From Bacillota bacterium (GTDB lineage Bacteria > Bacillota > Bacilli > Paenibacillales > Paenibacillaceae): a stretch of DNA of 49,912 nucleotides. Positions 42,157 through 49,912 of the stretch are shown here, in pieces. The notes under the pieces are model-generated. The model was not told where the DNA came from, made no database searches, and was given only the letters and a program-made list of their open reading frames with translations. The stretch lies in contig JAEZCJ010000208.1 in assembly GCA_023433615.1 (NCBI GenBank), forward strand, positions 1 to 49,912. The letters are read 5' to 3'. The position numbers and the translations under genes are program-made. Within the stretch, counting starts at the first letter, position 1. The number at the start of each line of letters is the position of its first letter.

Positions 42157-42900
42157 TTAGGTATGATCCCTGAATTCGCTGGGGGTAGTGCCGACGAACC
42201 GCTTGAACACGGCCATGAAATACTTGTAATTGCCGTAGCCGCACAGCCGGGCGACCTCAATGATCTTCAGATTCGTCTCTGCAAGCAGCCGCTTGCCCTT
42301 CGCCATGCGCTGCTCCGTGACATATTCCGAGAAATTCTGACCGGTCTCGTTCTTGAACAGGACCGATAAGTAACGGTGATTCAAGTACACGCGTTCGGCA
42401 ATGTTCTGCAGCGAGATCTCGTTCTCCAGATTGTCCGCCACGATCTCCTTCACTCTGCGAATGATGTGCCGCTCCTGCTCTCGCTGCTGCCCCTTGTCCT
42501 GGGTTGCGGCGGGAGCGGGATGCTGCAGCTGCAGCTTACGCTTGATTCGCTCCAGTACCGCTACCAGCTCGACGCGATCCAACGGCTTCAGCAGATAGTC
42601 CGTCACTCCATAACGAATGCCGGTCTTCGCATACTCGAAGTCCCCGTATCCGCTCACGATGACGATCTCCAGTTCAGGGAACTGTTCGCGCGCCTGCTGG
42701 ATGAGATCGATCCCGCTCATCTCCGGCATGCGAATATCGGTAATCATCACATCCGGTACATGCTGCTTCAGCAATTCCAGCGCTTCCGTGCCATTGGCCG
42801 CCTCTCCGGCGACTTGGTAATCCGTAATGACCTGCTCGACGATATGCCGCAAGCCTTCCCTAATCTTCGCTTCATCCTCCACGAGCAGCACCTTGAACAT
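42157..42900 (-). CDS. YesN-like response regulator with AraC DNA-binding domain (compact)
   Basis: The start is ATG 42900, whose A is also the last base of the kinase stop (TAATG). The 247-residue protein has a receiver domain (phospho-acceptor D55 in MITDIRMPEMSG) joined by a short linker to a C-terminal AraC helix-turn-helix (about 145-245, with VARLCGYGNYKYFMAVFKRF). It lacks the long central region of the regulator at 7842. By position it probably activates the downstream SBP-permease-sulfatase operon in response to the partner kinase. Confidence 0.93.
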   Translation of the reverse strand: MFKVLLVEDEAKIREGLRHIVEQVITDYQVAGEAANGTEALELLKQHVPDVMITDIRMPEMSGIDLIQQAREQFPELEIVIVSGYGDFEYAKTGIRYGVTDYLLKPLDRVELVAVLERIKRKLQLQHPAPAATQDKGQQREQERHIIRRVKEIVADNLENEISLQNIAERVYLNHRYLSVLFKNETGQNFSEYVTEQRMAKGKRLLAETNLKIIEVARLCGYGNYKYFMAVFKRFVGTTPSEFRDHT

Positions 42901-44648
42901 TAGGCTTCTTCCTCCCATCGGAACGGCAGCTTCAAGACGAATCGGGTTCCCGCAGGGAACGATCTGTCGATCGTCAGGCCATACGGTTCCCCATATTGCA
43001 GACGGATGCGCTGGTGAACATTGCGCAGCGCCACGCCCTTCTTCCGTGCATTCGGCCTGTTGTCCTGCAGCTCTTCCTCCGAGGCATACATCCGTCTCTC
43101 GACCAATTCGATGCGTTCAGGCGTCATCCCGACGCCGCTGTTCTCGACGAGAATAATCAAGTCATCCTCCACGATTCTCGTGCTGAGCTTGACGGTCACG
43201 GCAGCTTGGCCGATGGCATGCTCGATAACGTTCTCGAAGAGCGGCTGCAGGATCAGCTTCGGGAGCAAGGCATACTCATGGGAGGGGTCGATGTCGATCT
43301 CGACCCGCAGGCGGTCGCCTAGCCGGAAGGACTGGATCTGCAAGTAAGCCTCCACGAAATTGACCTCGTCCCGCAGATAGACGACCGTCTCCCGCTTGTC
43401 TACCGTATATCGGATCAGCTTGCCCAAGCTGATGATGAGATCGGACAGCTCGGGGCTCCCGATCTTCACGGCCATCATGTTCATCGATTCCAGCGTATTG
43501 TAGATAAAGTGCGGGTTAATCTGACTCTGCAGTGCCGTCAGCTCCGCTTCCCGCTCCCGCAGCTTCACTTCGTACACTTCCTTGACCAGCCTGTCGATCT
43601 CGCCGACCATATTGTTGAACGCGTCGTTCAATACACCTACTTCATCGTTCGACTTCAGCGTTACCCGCTCTTGAAAATCGCCCCGCTGCACGTTCCTCAT
43701 CTTCTTATGCAGGTACAGAATCGGCTTGACCAGATGATTCGACAGCAGCACGGCTACCAGATACGCGATGATCAACGAGCATAGCGAGATAAGCAGCGTG
43801 AACCGGGTCAGCTCGTTCACGTCGCCGCGCAGGTCGGACTTGGGGATCAGACCCGCTACTTGCAAGCCGGATAAGGGCGACTGGACCACGACATCGATAT
43901 GCGCCTGCTCCTCATCCATGAGGGAGGACAAGAGCGGCTGATTCGTGTCGGAATAGATCAATTCATCGTTCTTATCCAGAATGAACAGCTTGCTGTTCGG
44001 ACTGAAGGATACCTCCCTCAGAATATGCTCGAAGCCTTCCCTCGTAATATCCACCTTAATGATCCCCAGCGCCTCCAGCGAGGAGGGCTCCCGAATGAGC
44101 CGCACCATGGATACCACTTGGACGGGAGCCCCGTAGTAGGTCACTTCATGCGGCGGCAGAATCGTAAGCTTGCCGCCGCGATTCACAAGGTTCATCCACG
44201 GATTGTCGCGCAGCTCCCAACGATTGCTCGCCGCTTCGTTCAGATTGCTGAACAGCCCGCCGTCATTGGCGAACAGGAACGCTCCCTGCACTTCCGGCCG
44301 CTCCATCGCCAGCGCGTACAGCAGGGAGTTCATCTTGTTCATCTCATCGTTCGTCATGTAATTCGATGGCTGGCCGGGGAGACGATGCTGCCTCAGCGTG
44401 GCGAGCACATTGTCATCGTAATACGGGGAAGTCGTGATTCGCTCCATATCCTTCACGTAGTTATCCAAGTTAATCTTCACTTGCTCGATAATCTGCCGCG
44501 CATATGCCTCGGCTCGGCGATCCTCGTTGGCGGAATACTTGTCATAGGTAATGATCCCGCTGATTAGGAAAGGGATCGTGATCAGCAAGAATAGAGGGAC
44601 TACGAATTTGATTCGCAGAGGAATAAATAGCGTTCGCTTCGTGATCAT
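42900..44648 (-). CDS. YesM-type sensor histidine kinase
   Basis: The start is taken as ATG 44648; ATG 44651 is adjacent and GGAGGGG lies directly before both. The 582-residue kinase has two membrane helices (about 13-35 and 275-300) around a Cache-type extracellular sensor, a HAMP linker, the QINPHFIYNTLESM histidine motif and a C-terminal ATPase domain (VENSGVGM, GVALRNVHQRI). The stop overlaps the response regulator start by one base, so the two are coupled. It probably senses the sulfated sugar or its SBP complex. Confidence 0.92.
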   Translation of the reverse strand: MITKRTLFIPLRIKFVVPLFLLITIPFLISGIITYDKYSANEDRRAEAYARQIIEQVKINLDNYVKDMERITTSPYYDDNVLATLRQHRLPGQPSNYMTNDEMNKMNSLLYALAMERPEVQGAFLFANDGGLFSNLNEAASNRWELRDNPWMNLVNRGGKLTILPPHEVTYYGAPVQVVSMVRLIREPSSLEALGIIKVDITREGFEHILREVSFSPNSKLFILDKNDELIYSDTNQPLLSSLMDEEQAHIDVVVQSPLSGLQVAGLIPKSDLRGDVNELTRFTLLISLCSLIIAYLVAVLLSNHLVKPILYLHKKMRNVQRGDFQERVTLKSNDEVGVLNDAFNNMVGEIDRLVKEVYEVKLREREAELTALQSQINPHFIYNTLESMNMMAVKIGSPELSDLIISLGKLIRYTVDKRETVVYLRDEVNFVEAYLQIQSFRLGDRLRVEIDIDPSHEYALLPKLILQPLFENVIEHAIGQAAVTVKLSTRIVEDDLIILVENSGVGMTPERIELVERRMYASEEELQDNRPNARKKGVALRNVHQRIRLQYGEPYGLTIDRSFPAGTRFVLKLPFRWEEEA

Positions 44649-44765
44649 CATCCCCTCCACCGGAACGACCCTTCTGTTGACAGAATTGGCATCGCTTCCA
44701 ATAGAGTGTAGCAAACCTGCGCGACTCCTGGCTAGTCCCGCCTGGAGGCGCAGTTGCTCCTACCG

Positions 44766-46205
44766 TTACAGGATCGGCGATAACAGCCGCGCTACCGCTT
44801 CCTTCAGCTTGTCCTTCTTCCTGCGCGACTTGTACAGCTGGGCCGTCAATTCCGTGCACGATGCGCTGTCCTGCAAGAATAAGGCATGCAATTGCTGCGC
44901 AATCTTCTCGTCGTACACGAGCGCATTGACCTCGAAGTTCAAGCGGAAGCTGCGCGTATCGATATTCGTCGTGCCGACAGAGGCCACTTCTCCGTCGACC
45001 ACCATCGTCTTCGCATGCATGAACCCCTTCTCGTACTGCAGAATCGTGGCGCCATACTGCAGCAATTCCCCGACATGTGCCAGCGTCGCGGAATAGACGA
45101 ACGGGTGGTCCGGCTTGTTAGGGATCATGATGCGCAGGTCGATGCCCGATAAGAGCGCGATTCGGCATGCGTCCATGAAGCTCGTATCGGGGATAAAATA
45201 CGGCGTCTGGATGTAAATGCTCTTCTGGGCCTTCATCATGAGCTTGAGATACATATTCTTGATATGCTCGGTCTGCGAATTGGGCCCGCTGGAGATGATC
45301 TGCACCGCGCTGCTCCCTGTATGGCTTTCCGCCCGCACACGAAGCTGCAGCGGAGATATTTTGCCGTCAGGCGCCGCCTTGTTCCAATCCAGCATGAAGC
45401 GGCCGAGAATCTGGTCGACCGCTCCGCCTGTCATCCGAAGATGCGTGTCGCGCCAGTATCCCATGCGTGCATGGAGTCCCAGGTACTCTTCCCCGACGTT
45501 GAAGCCGCCGATATACGCAACTTCCCGGTCGATGATGCACAGCTTGCGATGATTGCGGTTGTTGATCCGGAAGTTCACGAACTTGAAGACGGACGGGAAG
45601 AATGCCTCTACTTCGCCGCCGTAGGCCAGCAGCTCGGAGAAAAATCGGCGCGACATCCGCCTCGATCCGATCTCGTCGTAGAGGATGCGAACCTTGACGC
45701 CTTCCTTCGCCTTCTGCGTCAGCTCATCCCTGAGCCGTCTGCCTAGGCCGTCGGGCTGGATAATGTAGTACTGCATATTAATTTCCTGCTGCGCCTGCCT
45801 GATATCCTCGAACAATGCCTCGAACTTGTCTCTCCCGTCGTGCAGGATCGTCACGTTATTGTCCGTCGTCACCAAGGCGTTCGACGATTTCAGATTCATG
45901 CGGAGCAGGTCCGCATACTTCGCGATCAGCCCGTCTTGGTCGGGCTGCCGCAGCTGTTCGTCGACCGCGGCTTGGAGATAGGTTCGCTCCTCGGCCGTCA
46001 AGTTATAGAAGTTCTTCTGCTTCAGCTGCCTGCCCAGGAAAATATAGACGAAGAAGCCCAAGAACGGGACGAAGAACAAGACCATCAGCCAGGCCCACGT
46101 CGAACCGATATCCCTCCGTTCGATGAATACCACGATGCCGGCCAGCATGATATTGGAGAGCGTCACGATCGAGACGATAAGCGTGGTAAGATTGCCGATT
46201 TCCAA
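44766..46205 (-). CDS. Cardiolipin synthase (PLD family)
   Basis: The start is assigned to TTG 46205, eight bases after AAGGAG; GTG 46214 abuts the site. The 479-residue protein has two N-terminal membrane helices (about 8-28 and 38-58) and two phospholipase D HxKxxxxD motifs: H219/K221/D226 (NHRKLCIID) and H397/K399/D404 (MHAKTMVVD). This matches bacterial Cls enzymes that join two phosphatidylglycerols into cardiolipin plus glycerol. It lies 42 bases downstream of the FGE gene and upstream of the kinase gene; the grouping with sulfatase functions may be incidental. Confidence 0.93.
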   Translation of the reverse strand: MEIGNLTTLIVSIVTLSNIMLAGIVVFIERRDIGSTWAWLMVLFFVPFLGFFVYIFLGRQLKQKNFYNLTAEERTYLQAAVDEQLRQPDQDGLIAKYADLLRMNLKSSNALVTTDNNVTILHDGRDKFEALFEDIRQAQQEINMQYYIIQPDGLGRRLRDELTQKAKEGVKVRILYDEIGSRRMSRRFFSELLAYGGEVEAFFPSVFKFVNFRINNRNHRKLCIIDREVAYIGGFNVGEEYLGLHARMGYWRDTHLRMTGGAVDQILGRFMLDWNKAAPDGKISPLQLRVRAESHTGSSAVQIISSGPNSQTEHIKNMYLKLMMKAQKSIYIQTPYFIPDTSFMDACRIALLSGIDLRIMIPNKPDHPFVYSATLAHVGELLQYGATILQYEKGFMHAKTMVVDGEVASVGTTNIDTRSFRLNFEVNALVYDEKIAQQLHALFLQDSASCTELTAQLYKSRRKKDKLKEAVARLLSPIL

Positions 46206-46246
46206 GCTGCTCACTCCTTCCTGGTAGACAAGGAATCGGGGCGGGC

Positions 46247-47239
46247 CTAGCCGACAGGCGCCTCATCCTGCACGACGCGGAATCCGCAGTTGCCGGACGA
46301 GCTGTCGGGCGTATTCGAGCTTCGCGCGGCAACCCGATACCGGTTGCAATACGAGCGATGGCACAGGTACGAGCCGCCGCGCATCGACCGGCGTCCGGTC
46401 TCCGTGTCATACAGCGGGTCTTGCGCCTTCGTCTCGCGGTGATAGTGGGGCGAGAACCAGTCCGCGCACCACTCCCATACGTTGCCCGATACGTTATAGA
46501 GCCCATAGCCGTTAGGCTCGTAGGCATCGACCGGCGCCGTGCCGATGTACCCGTCGGAGGCATGGTTGACCATCGGAAACTTCCCTTGCCAGATATTGCA
46601 GCGATGCGCGCCGTCCGGCTTCAGCAAGTCGCCCCAGGGATACGTCTTCTGTTCGAGCCCGCCGCGCGCCGCATATTCCCATTCGGCCTCCGTCGGCAAT
46701 CGCGTGCCGGACCAACGGCAATAAGCCATGGCATCGTTCCACGACACATGCACGACCGGATGGTTCAAGCGATCGGCATGGCTGCCGGTTCCTGGCCCCT
46801 CAGGCGCGGCCCAATAGGCGCCTTCCACCGGCAGCCACCACGGGACGGCCTCCGGGACATGCTCGACTTGGCGCTTGACGTCATCCGGCGCTAACAGGTG
46901 GAACACATAGGACCAGCCGAAGCGCTCGGCCTCGGTCACGTAGCCCGTCCGTTCGACGAAGGCAGCGAACTCGGCGTTGGTGACCGCATAGCAAGAGATG
47001 CGGAAGGGCTTCAGCTCGACGCGGCGAATCGGGCCTTCCCCATCCTTGGGGAAGCCCTCGCTGCCGTTCGTGCCCATAAGGAAGGCTCCGCCGGGAAGGT
47101 CTGCCATTGCATGCGCATGCTCGGGAGCCGCTTGACGCTCAGGGGCGGTCTCATGCTGCCGTTCCGCGACAGGCTTCGTCTGCTTATGTAGATATGCGCT
47201 GTTCCTTGCGGCAGCGCAACAGGGGTTCGATTGTTGCAT
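46247..47239 (-). CDS. Formylglycine-generating enzyme (sulfatase maturase, SUMF1 family)
   Basis: A 330-residue FGE. The N-terminus has a paired-cysteine segment (C7, C8) and a Gln/Glu/Ala-rich linker to about residue 45. The SUMF1 fold starts at LPGGAFLMGTN and ends with RGGSYLCHRSYCNRYRVAARS, where C293 and C298 match the copper-binding active-site pair of human and actinobacterial FGE. SSNTPDSSSGNCGFRV completes the site. Many SUMF1-like proteins lack these cysteines, so this one is likely a true maturase. It would oxidise the sulfatase CxPxR cysteine (37290-38771) to formylglycine. GGGAGG precedes the ATG. Confidence 0.92.
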   Translation of the reverse strand: MQQSNPCCAAARNSAYLHKQTKPVAERQHETAPERQAAPEHAHAMADLPGGAFLMGTNGSEGFPKDGEGPIRRVELKPFRISCYAVTNAEFAAFVERTGYVTEAERFGWSYVFHLLAPDDVKRQVEHVPEAVPWWLPVEGAYWAAPEGPGTGSHADRLNHPVVHVSWNDAMAYCRWSGTRLPTEAEWEYAARGGLEQKTYPWGDLLKPDGAHRCNIWQGKFPMVNHASDGYIGTAPVDAYEPNGYGLYNVSGNVWEWCADWFSPHYHRETKAQDPLYDTETGRRSMRGGSYLCHRSYCNRYRVAARSSNTPDSSSGNCGFRVVQDEAPVG

Positions 47240-47330
47240 CTCGGCCTCCCAATGCGTAAGACATCGTATCGTTCACTTACGCTATCCTCATCATACACCA
47301 AATGTCCAATAAGCAGGAATCCGCAAAGAA

Positions 47331-47356
47331 CCCTCATCCTGTAACCGGGATGAGGG
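47331..47356 (-). terminator. Terminator after the YcaQ-like gene
   Basis: A perfect 9-bp stem CCCTCATCC / GGATGAGGG with an 8-nt loop, followed on the minus strand by TTCTTTG. Confidence 0.65.
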
Positions 47357-47446
47357 CTCCAATGAATCGTCTGTTCCGAATATCCACCTTCATATAATCC
47401 TCTATCGTTACAATTACGCTTACCTCCATTGTGCTAGGCTCTGCAG

Positions 47447-48634
47447 TCACCGATCCCACGCGATCGTCTCGCATCCGTTGAACGATGCAAATCGCCGGAA
47501 ACAGTCGTTCAAGGCCGTTCGCGATGGCGCGGTCGGCTGCTCGGCGTTCTCGTACCAGACGTTCTTCACGACGAGCGTCCCGGTTCGTCGTTCCGCGATG
47601 ATCTCGGCTCGGCCGATGAAGCTGTCTCCGTATAGCAGCGGCAGCACGTAATAGCCGAATTTGCGTTTGCTCGCAGGCGTGTAAATTTCCCAGGTGTACT
47701 CGAATCCGAACAATTGCTTGATCAACTTCCTATCCCATAGCATATTGTCCAGAGGCGCGATCAGCTCGCAGCGCCATTCCCGCTCTGGCTGTCGCAGAAC
47801 GGCTTCAATTAGGGGTAAATCCTCTGCCCGACAATACAGGGTATCCTTCATGTGCTCCACGGCTACGGCAACCACGCGAGCTTCATGCAGCAGTCGGCGG
47901 AATGCCTCGTTGCGCTGCTCCGCCTTCAACCCCCATATGTTCAGCCAGGCATCGGACGCACGATTCCATAACAGTCCGACAGCCCCGATTCGACGCAGTA
48001 CCCGCCACTTGTGATGTTCGAGCTCATCCTCCAGCGGCTCCGGCGCATGCAGCAGTTCAGGCTGGATGTGCTTCTCGGCGAAATCGTAGTATTTACGCGT
48101 TCCCTTCTTGTGATGGATAATCAATTCGCCTGTCGAGTACATCTGCTCCAACACCGACCGGGACGCGTTATTCCCGCTGCTCCAATGAATGGCCGACTGC
48201 CATGTGAAATCGCCATCCAATGCAAGGTCATCCGAGCTGGAAGCACCGTGGCGATGCAGGTGAGCCCGCACTTGCCCGATCAGCGCTTCCATGGCGGGAT
48301 AACGCTTGGCATGTTGTCGAGCCGCCTGCCTGTACCGCTCAAAATACGGCCAGTCCTCGACAGGGATAATGGACAAATTCTTGTCGGGGTAGTCGACAAG
48401 AATTCGGTCTTGATAGAGCAGCTCGGCAAGCATGGACTTGGTAAAGCCCTCGATTCGCGACTGCAGCACCAGCTCGGCATTTTTCCCGCACGCATCGATC
48501 GGATCGAATTGGATACAACCGGCCTGCCGCACATAATCCATTACCCCTTGCTTGCCGGTATAACGATATTCACCTAGCAGCCCGTGCTTCAACAGCAGGA
48601 ATTGCCGTGCCTGGCGGTTCGTCAATCGGAACAT
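47447..48634 (-). CDS. YcaQ-like winged-helix DNA glycosylase family protein
   Basis: The start is taken as ATG 48634 (MFRLTNRQAR), which has GGGAG 11 bases upstream; ATG 48652 is the alternative. The 395-residue protein matches the HTH_42/YcaQ group: LTNRQARQFLLLKHGLLG at the N-terminus, the QFDPIDACGKN segment near 40-50, and the C-terminal APLDNMLWDRKLIKQLFGFEYTWE with PASKRKFGYYVLPLL. Characterised relatives (E. coli YcaQ, Streptomyces AlkX/AlkZ) unhook interstrand DNA crosslinks. The family QxQ/QΦD catalytic region is represented by QFD, so activity is plausible. It follows a decayed acetyltransferase gene that overlaps its start. Confidence 0.85.
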   Translation of the reverse strand: MFRLTNRQARQFLLLKHGLLGEYRYTGKQGVMDYVRQAGCIQFDPIDACGKNAELVLQSRIEGFTKSMLAELLYQDRILVDYPDKNLSIIPVEDWPYFERYRQAARQHAKRYPAMEALIGQVRAHLHRHGASSSDDLALDGDFTWQSAIHWSSGNNASRSVLEQMYSTGELIIHHKKGTRKYYDFAEKHIQPELLHAPEPLEDELEHHKWRVLRRIGAVGLLWNRASDAWLNIWGLKAEQRNEAFRRLLHEARVVAVAVEHMKDTLYCRAEDLPLIEAVLRQPEREWRCELIAPLDNMLWDRKLIKQLFGFEYTWEIYTPASKRKFGYYVLPLLYGDSFIGRAEIIAERRTGTLVVKNVWYENAEQPTAPSRTALNDCFRRFASFNGCETIAWDR

Positions 48635-49038
48635 GCTCGCATCGGCTCCCATTCTTCTTCTAATATCGCGTAAAAGTACTCATCCCACCATCCGATGCCT
48701 CTCCCATAATGCGCCGGCATGCATTTCTTGAAATGCGCTTCTCTGCGCATGCCGATCTTCTCCATGACGCGATAGGATGGAATGTTGTCCGGTGTTCGCT
48801 CCGTACCATTCGTGGAACAACATTTGGCCGATTAGAACGTTCCATCATGGAACACGACGGCGTATTTTCCCGCTCGATCATGCATGTTCTGGTTCACGAA
48901 ATCTTTGGCGGCCTGCTCGTCCATAACCCCTTTGGGTAAATAATTCGTGACCTCTCGATCAGACATATAGGCATGAACGGCTTGCCAGTCCCCCGATTGA
49001 AACGGGCGTATCGTTAATCTCCCCGTCGCGATGAGCAC
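48622..49038 (-). pseudogene. Decayed GNAT N-acetyltransferase
   Basis: The frame starts near GTG 49038 (GGGGGAA upstream; ATG 49071 is an alternative) with RLTIRPFQSGDW and YAVVFHDGT, typical of ribosomal-protein-type GNATs. At about 48837 it hits TAA; the continuation LIGQMLFHEWYGANT is in another frame. At about 48795 the original frame resumes as PDNIPSYRVMEKIGMRRE and ends with WWDEYFYAILEEEW. Roughly 40 codons that should hold the acetyl-CoA-binding core are missing between these parts. A frameshift plus an internal deletion make it non-functional. Its old stop overlaps the YcaQ-like start, which suggests former coupling. Confidence 0.82.
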
Positions 49039-49063
49039 AATAGATTCCCCCTGTTGCGTAAGT

Positions 49064-49912
49064 TCAAGCATCCTTGCTGACCAACGCTTGCTTCGTCGGC
49101 GTCAACCGGACAATGATCGCGCATAACAGCAATGCGCCGCCGGTAACAAGGAACTGCCCCTCGATCGCAATGGGCATCATTCCTAGCCCGGATGAGCCGG
49201 CCACCGTTCCGATCGAGAACAGGGCGTAGAATAGCCCGTAGACCTGCCCGCGATTCTCCGGTACGGTCGAATGGGCGAGCAGCGCATTAATGGAGGGGAA
49301 TAACAACGCGAATCCAATGCCGTACAGCGTAAGCACGGCATACAGCACGGAAGCTTGCCCGGCCTGGCTGATCAAGATCTGGCTGATCCCCATCAGACCG
49401 AGGCCCAACGCGGCGCTCTTCACGGGAGGAATCCGGTCGAACCACTTGTTGGTCGGGAGCGTGAACAACGCTACCGCCACGATGCCGAACATGCTCATCA
49501 ACGTGCCGCTGAGCCGCGGGTTGTACCCGAGACTCTCGACCTGCTGCGGAAGCAAGTAGGCCAACGCGCCCTGCGAGAACATTAAGAAGAAGGCACCGGA
49601 CAGAGCCCGGACGGCCCCGCCGTTCAAGACGAGCTTCCCGATCGGCCGATTGGCGCTTGCCTTGTTCGATCGGACACGTTTCCTTAGCGCTGCGGCTGCG
49701 ATGATGAATAGGACGAGTCCGAGTCCGGCAACGGTCGTGAACACGAACGGAACGGATGACCGCTCGGCCATGATGCCGCTGTACGCCGGACCGATCACGG
49801 CGGCGATCCCGACGAACGATCCCATGATGGCGCTCTGGCTCCCTTGCCGCTCGCGATTCGTCATGTTCGCCATGTACGTAAATGCCGCAGGCACGATTAA
49901 CCCGCCCAGCAT
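49064..49912 (-). CDS. MFS transporter, truncated at window edge (TetA-like)
   Basis: The last 282 or so residues of a major facilitator exporter; the N-terminus lies beyond the window, since the frame is open at the edge. About eight hydrophobic segments are visible, with NRERQGSQSAIMGSFVGIAAVIGPAYSG (motif C-like GPAYSG) at the start and a central basic loop (LRKRVRSNKAS) between the two halves. It looks like a 12-helix DHA1 drug exporter. Substrate unknown. It is followed closely by the acetyltransferase pseudogene on the same strand. Confidence 0.85.
   Translation of the reverse strand: MLGGLIVPAAFTYMANMTNRERQGSQSAIMGSFVGIAAVIGPAYSGIMAERSSVPFVFTTVAGLGLVLFIIAAAALRKRVRSNKASANRPIGKLVLNGGAVRALSGAFFLMFSQGALAYLLPQQVESLGYNPRLSGTLMSMFGIVAVALFTLPTNKWFDRIPPVKSAALGLGLMGISQILISQAGQASVLYAVLTLYGIGFALLFPSINALLAHSTVPENRGQVYGLFYALFSIGTVAGSSGLGMMPIAIEGQFLVTGGALLLCAIIVRLTPTKQALVSKDA

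Noticed and set aside
46247..47239. SUMF1 protein as a non-catalytic ergothioneine- or NMDA-type relative
   Set aside because: Both FGE active-site cysteines and the following SSNTPDSS segment are present, which favours a true formylglycine-generating enzyme.
1..49912. Insertion sequences, integrases, prophage genes, tRNA or rRNA genes
   Set aside because: No transposase, integrase, phage structural protein, cloverleaf-like sequence or rRNA segment was recognised, and base composition is even apart from AT-rich promoter regions.

Overview
The window looks like chromosomal DNA of a high-GC member of the Paenibacillaceae (Paenibacillus/Cohnella-like). The evidence is strong AGGAGG-type ribosome binding sites, many GTG/TTG starts, LplB/LplC-type sugar permeases, YesM/YesN-type two-component systems, very long AraC-type regulators and several glycoside hydrolases. 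I see no rRNA, tRNA, CRISPR array, insertion sequence or prophage. This is inferred from gene content, not from a marker gene.

Layout: (1) 1-4.7 kb: AAA ATPase, HAD phosphatase, a GMC oxidoreductase fused to a gluconate-dehydrogenase subunit-3-like domain, and a DedA/VTT membrane protein. (2) 4.9-18.9 kb, galactoside-type locus: a minus-strand operon of two permeases, lipoprotein SBP, sensor kinase, response regulator and GH2 enzyme. Next to it are a plus-strand sugar isomerase-like TIM barrel, a minus-strand AraC regulator and a plus-strand GH42 beta-galactosidase. The TIM-barrel and GH42 genes share a 69-bp promoter element (55/69 identical, no gaps). (3) 19.1-30.3 kb, glucan-type locus on the minus strand: membrane-bound AraC regulator, SBP, two permeases, a second paralogous SBP, an unknown lipoprotein and a membrane-anchored GH5 endoglucanase. 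Four regularly spaced 19-bp dyads lie upstream of the GH5 gene. (4) 30.5-37.3 kb: a small Pro-rich/aromatic protein, a DHA2 MFS exporter, an SDR with a divergent AraC regulator, an MHYT-GGDEF-EAL protein and MgtC. (5) 37.3-47.2 kb, sulfated-glycan-type locus: SBP, two permeases, a Cys-type sulfatase and MgtC downstream of a candidate CcpA site; then response regulator, sensor kinase, cardiolipin synthase and a formylglycine-generating enzyme with both active-site cysteines, which could mature the sulfatase. (6) 47.4-49.9 kb: a YcaQ-like winged-helix protein, a decayed GNAT acetyltransferase and a truncated MFS transporter.

Together the window holds three carbohydrate-uptake systems (SBP plus two permeases, no ATPase gene nearby, so a shared MsmX-type ATPase is inferred). 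Each is tied to different hydrolases and a different regulator architecture. The least explained sequence signals are the dyad array at 21206-21389, the shared promoter element at 15018 and 16825, and the mutually exclusive stems at 26339-26377.
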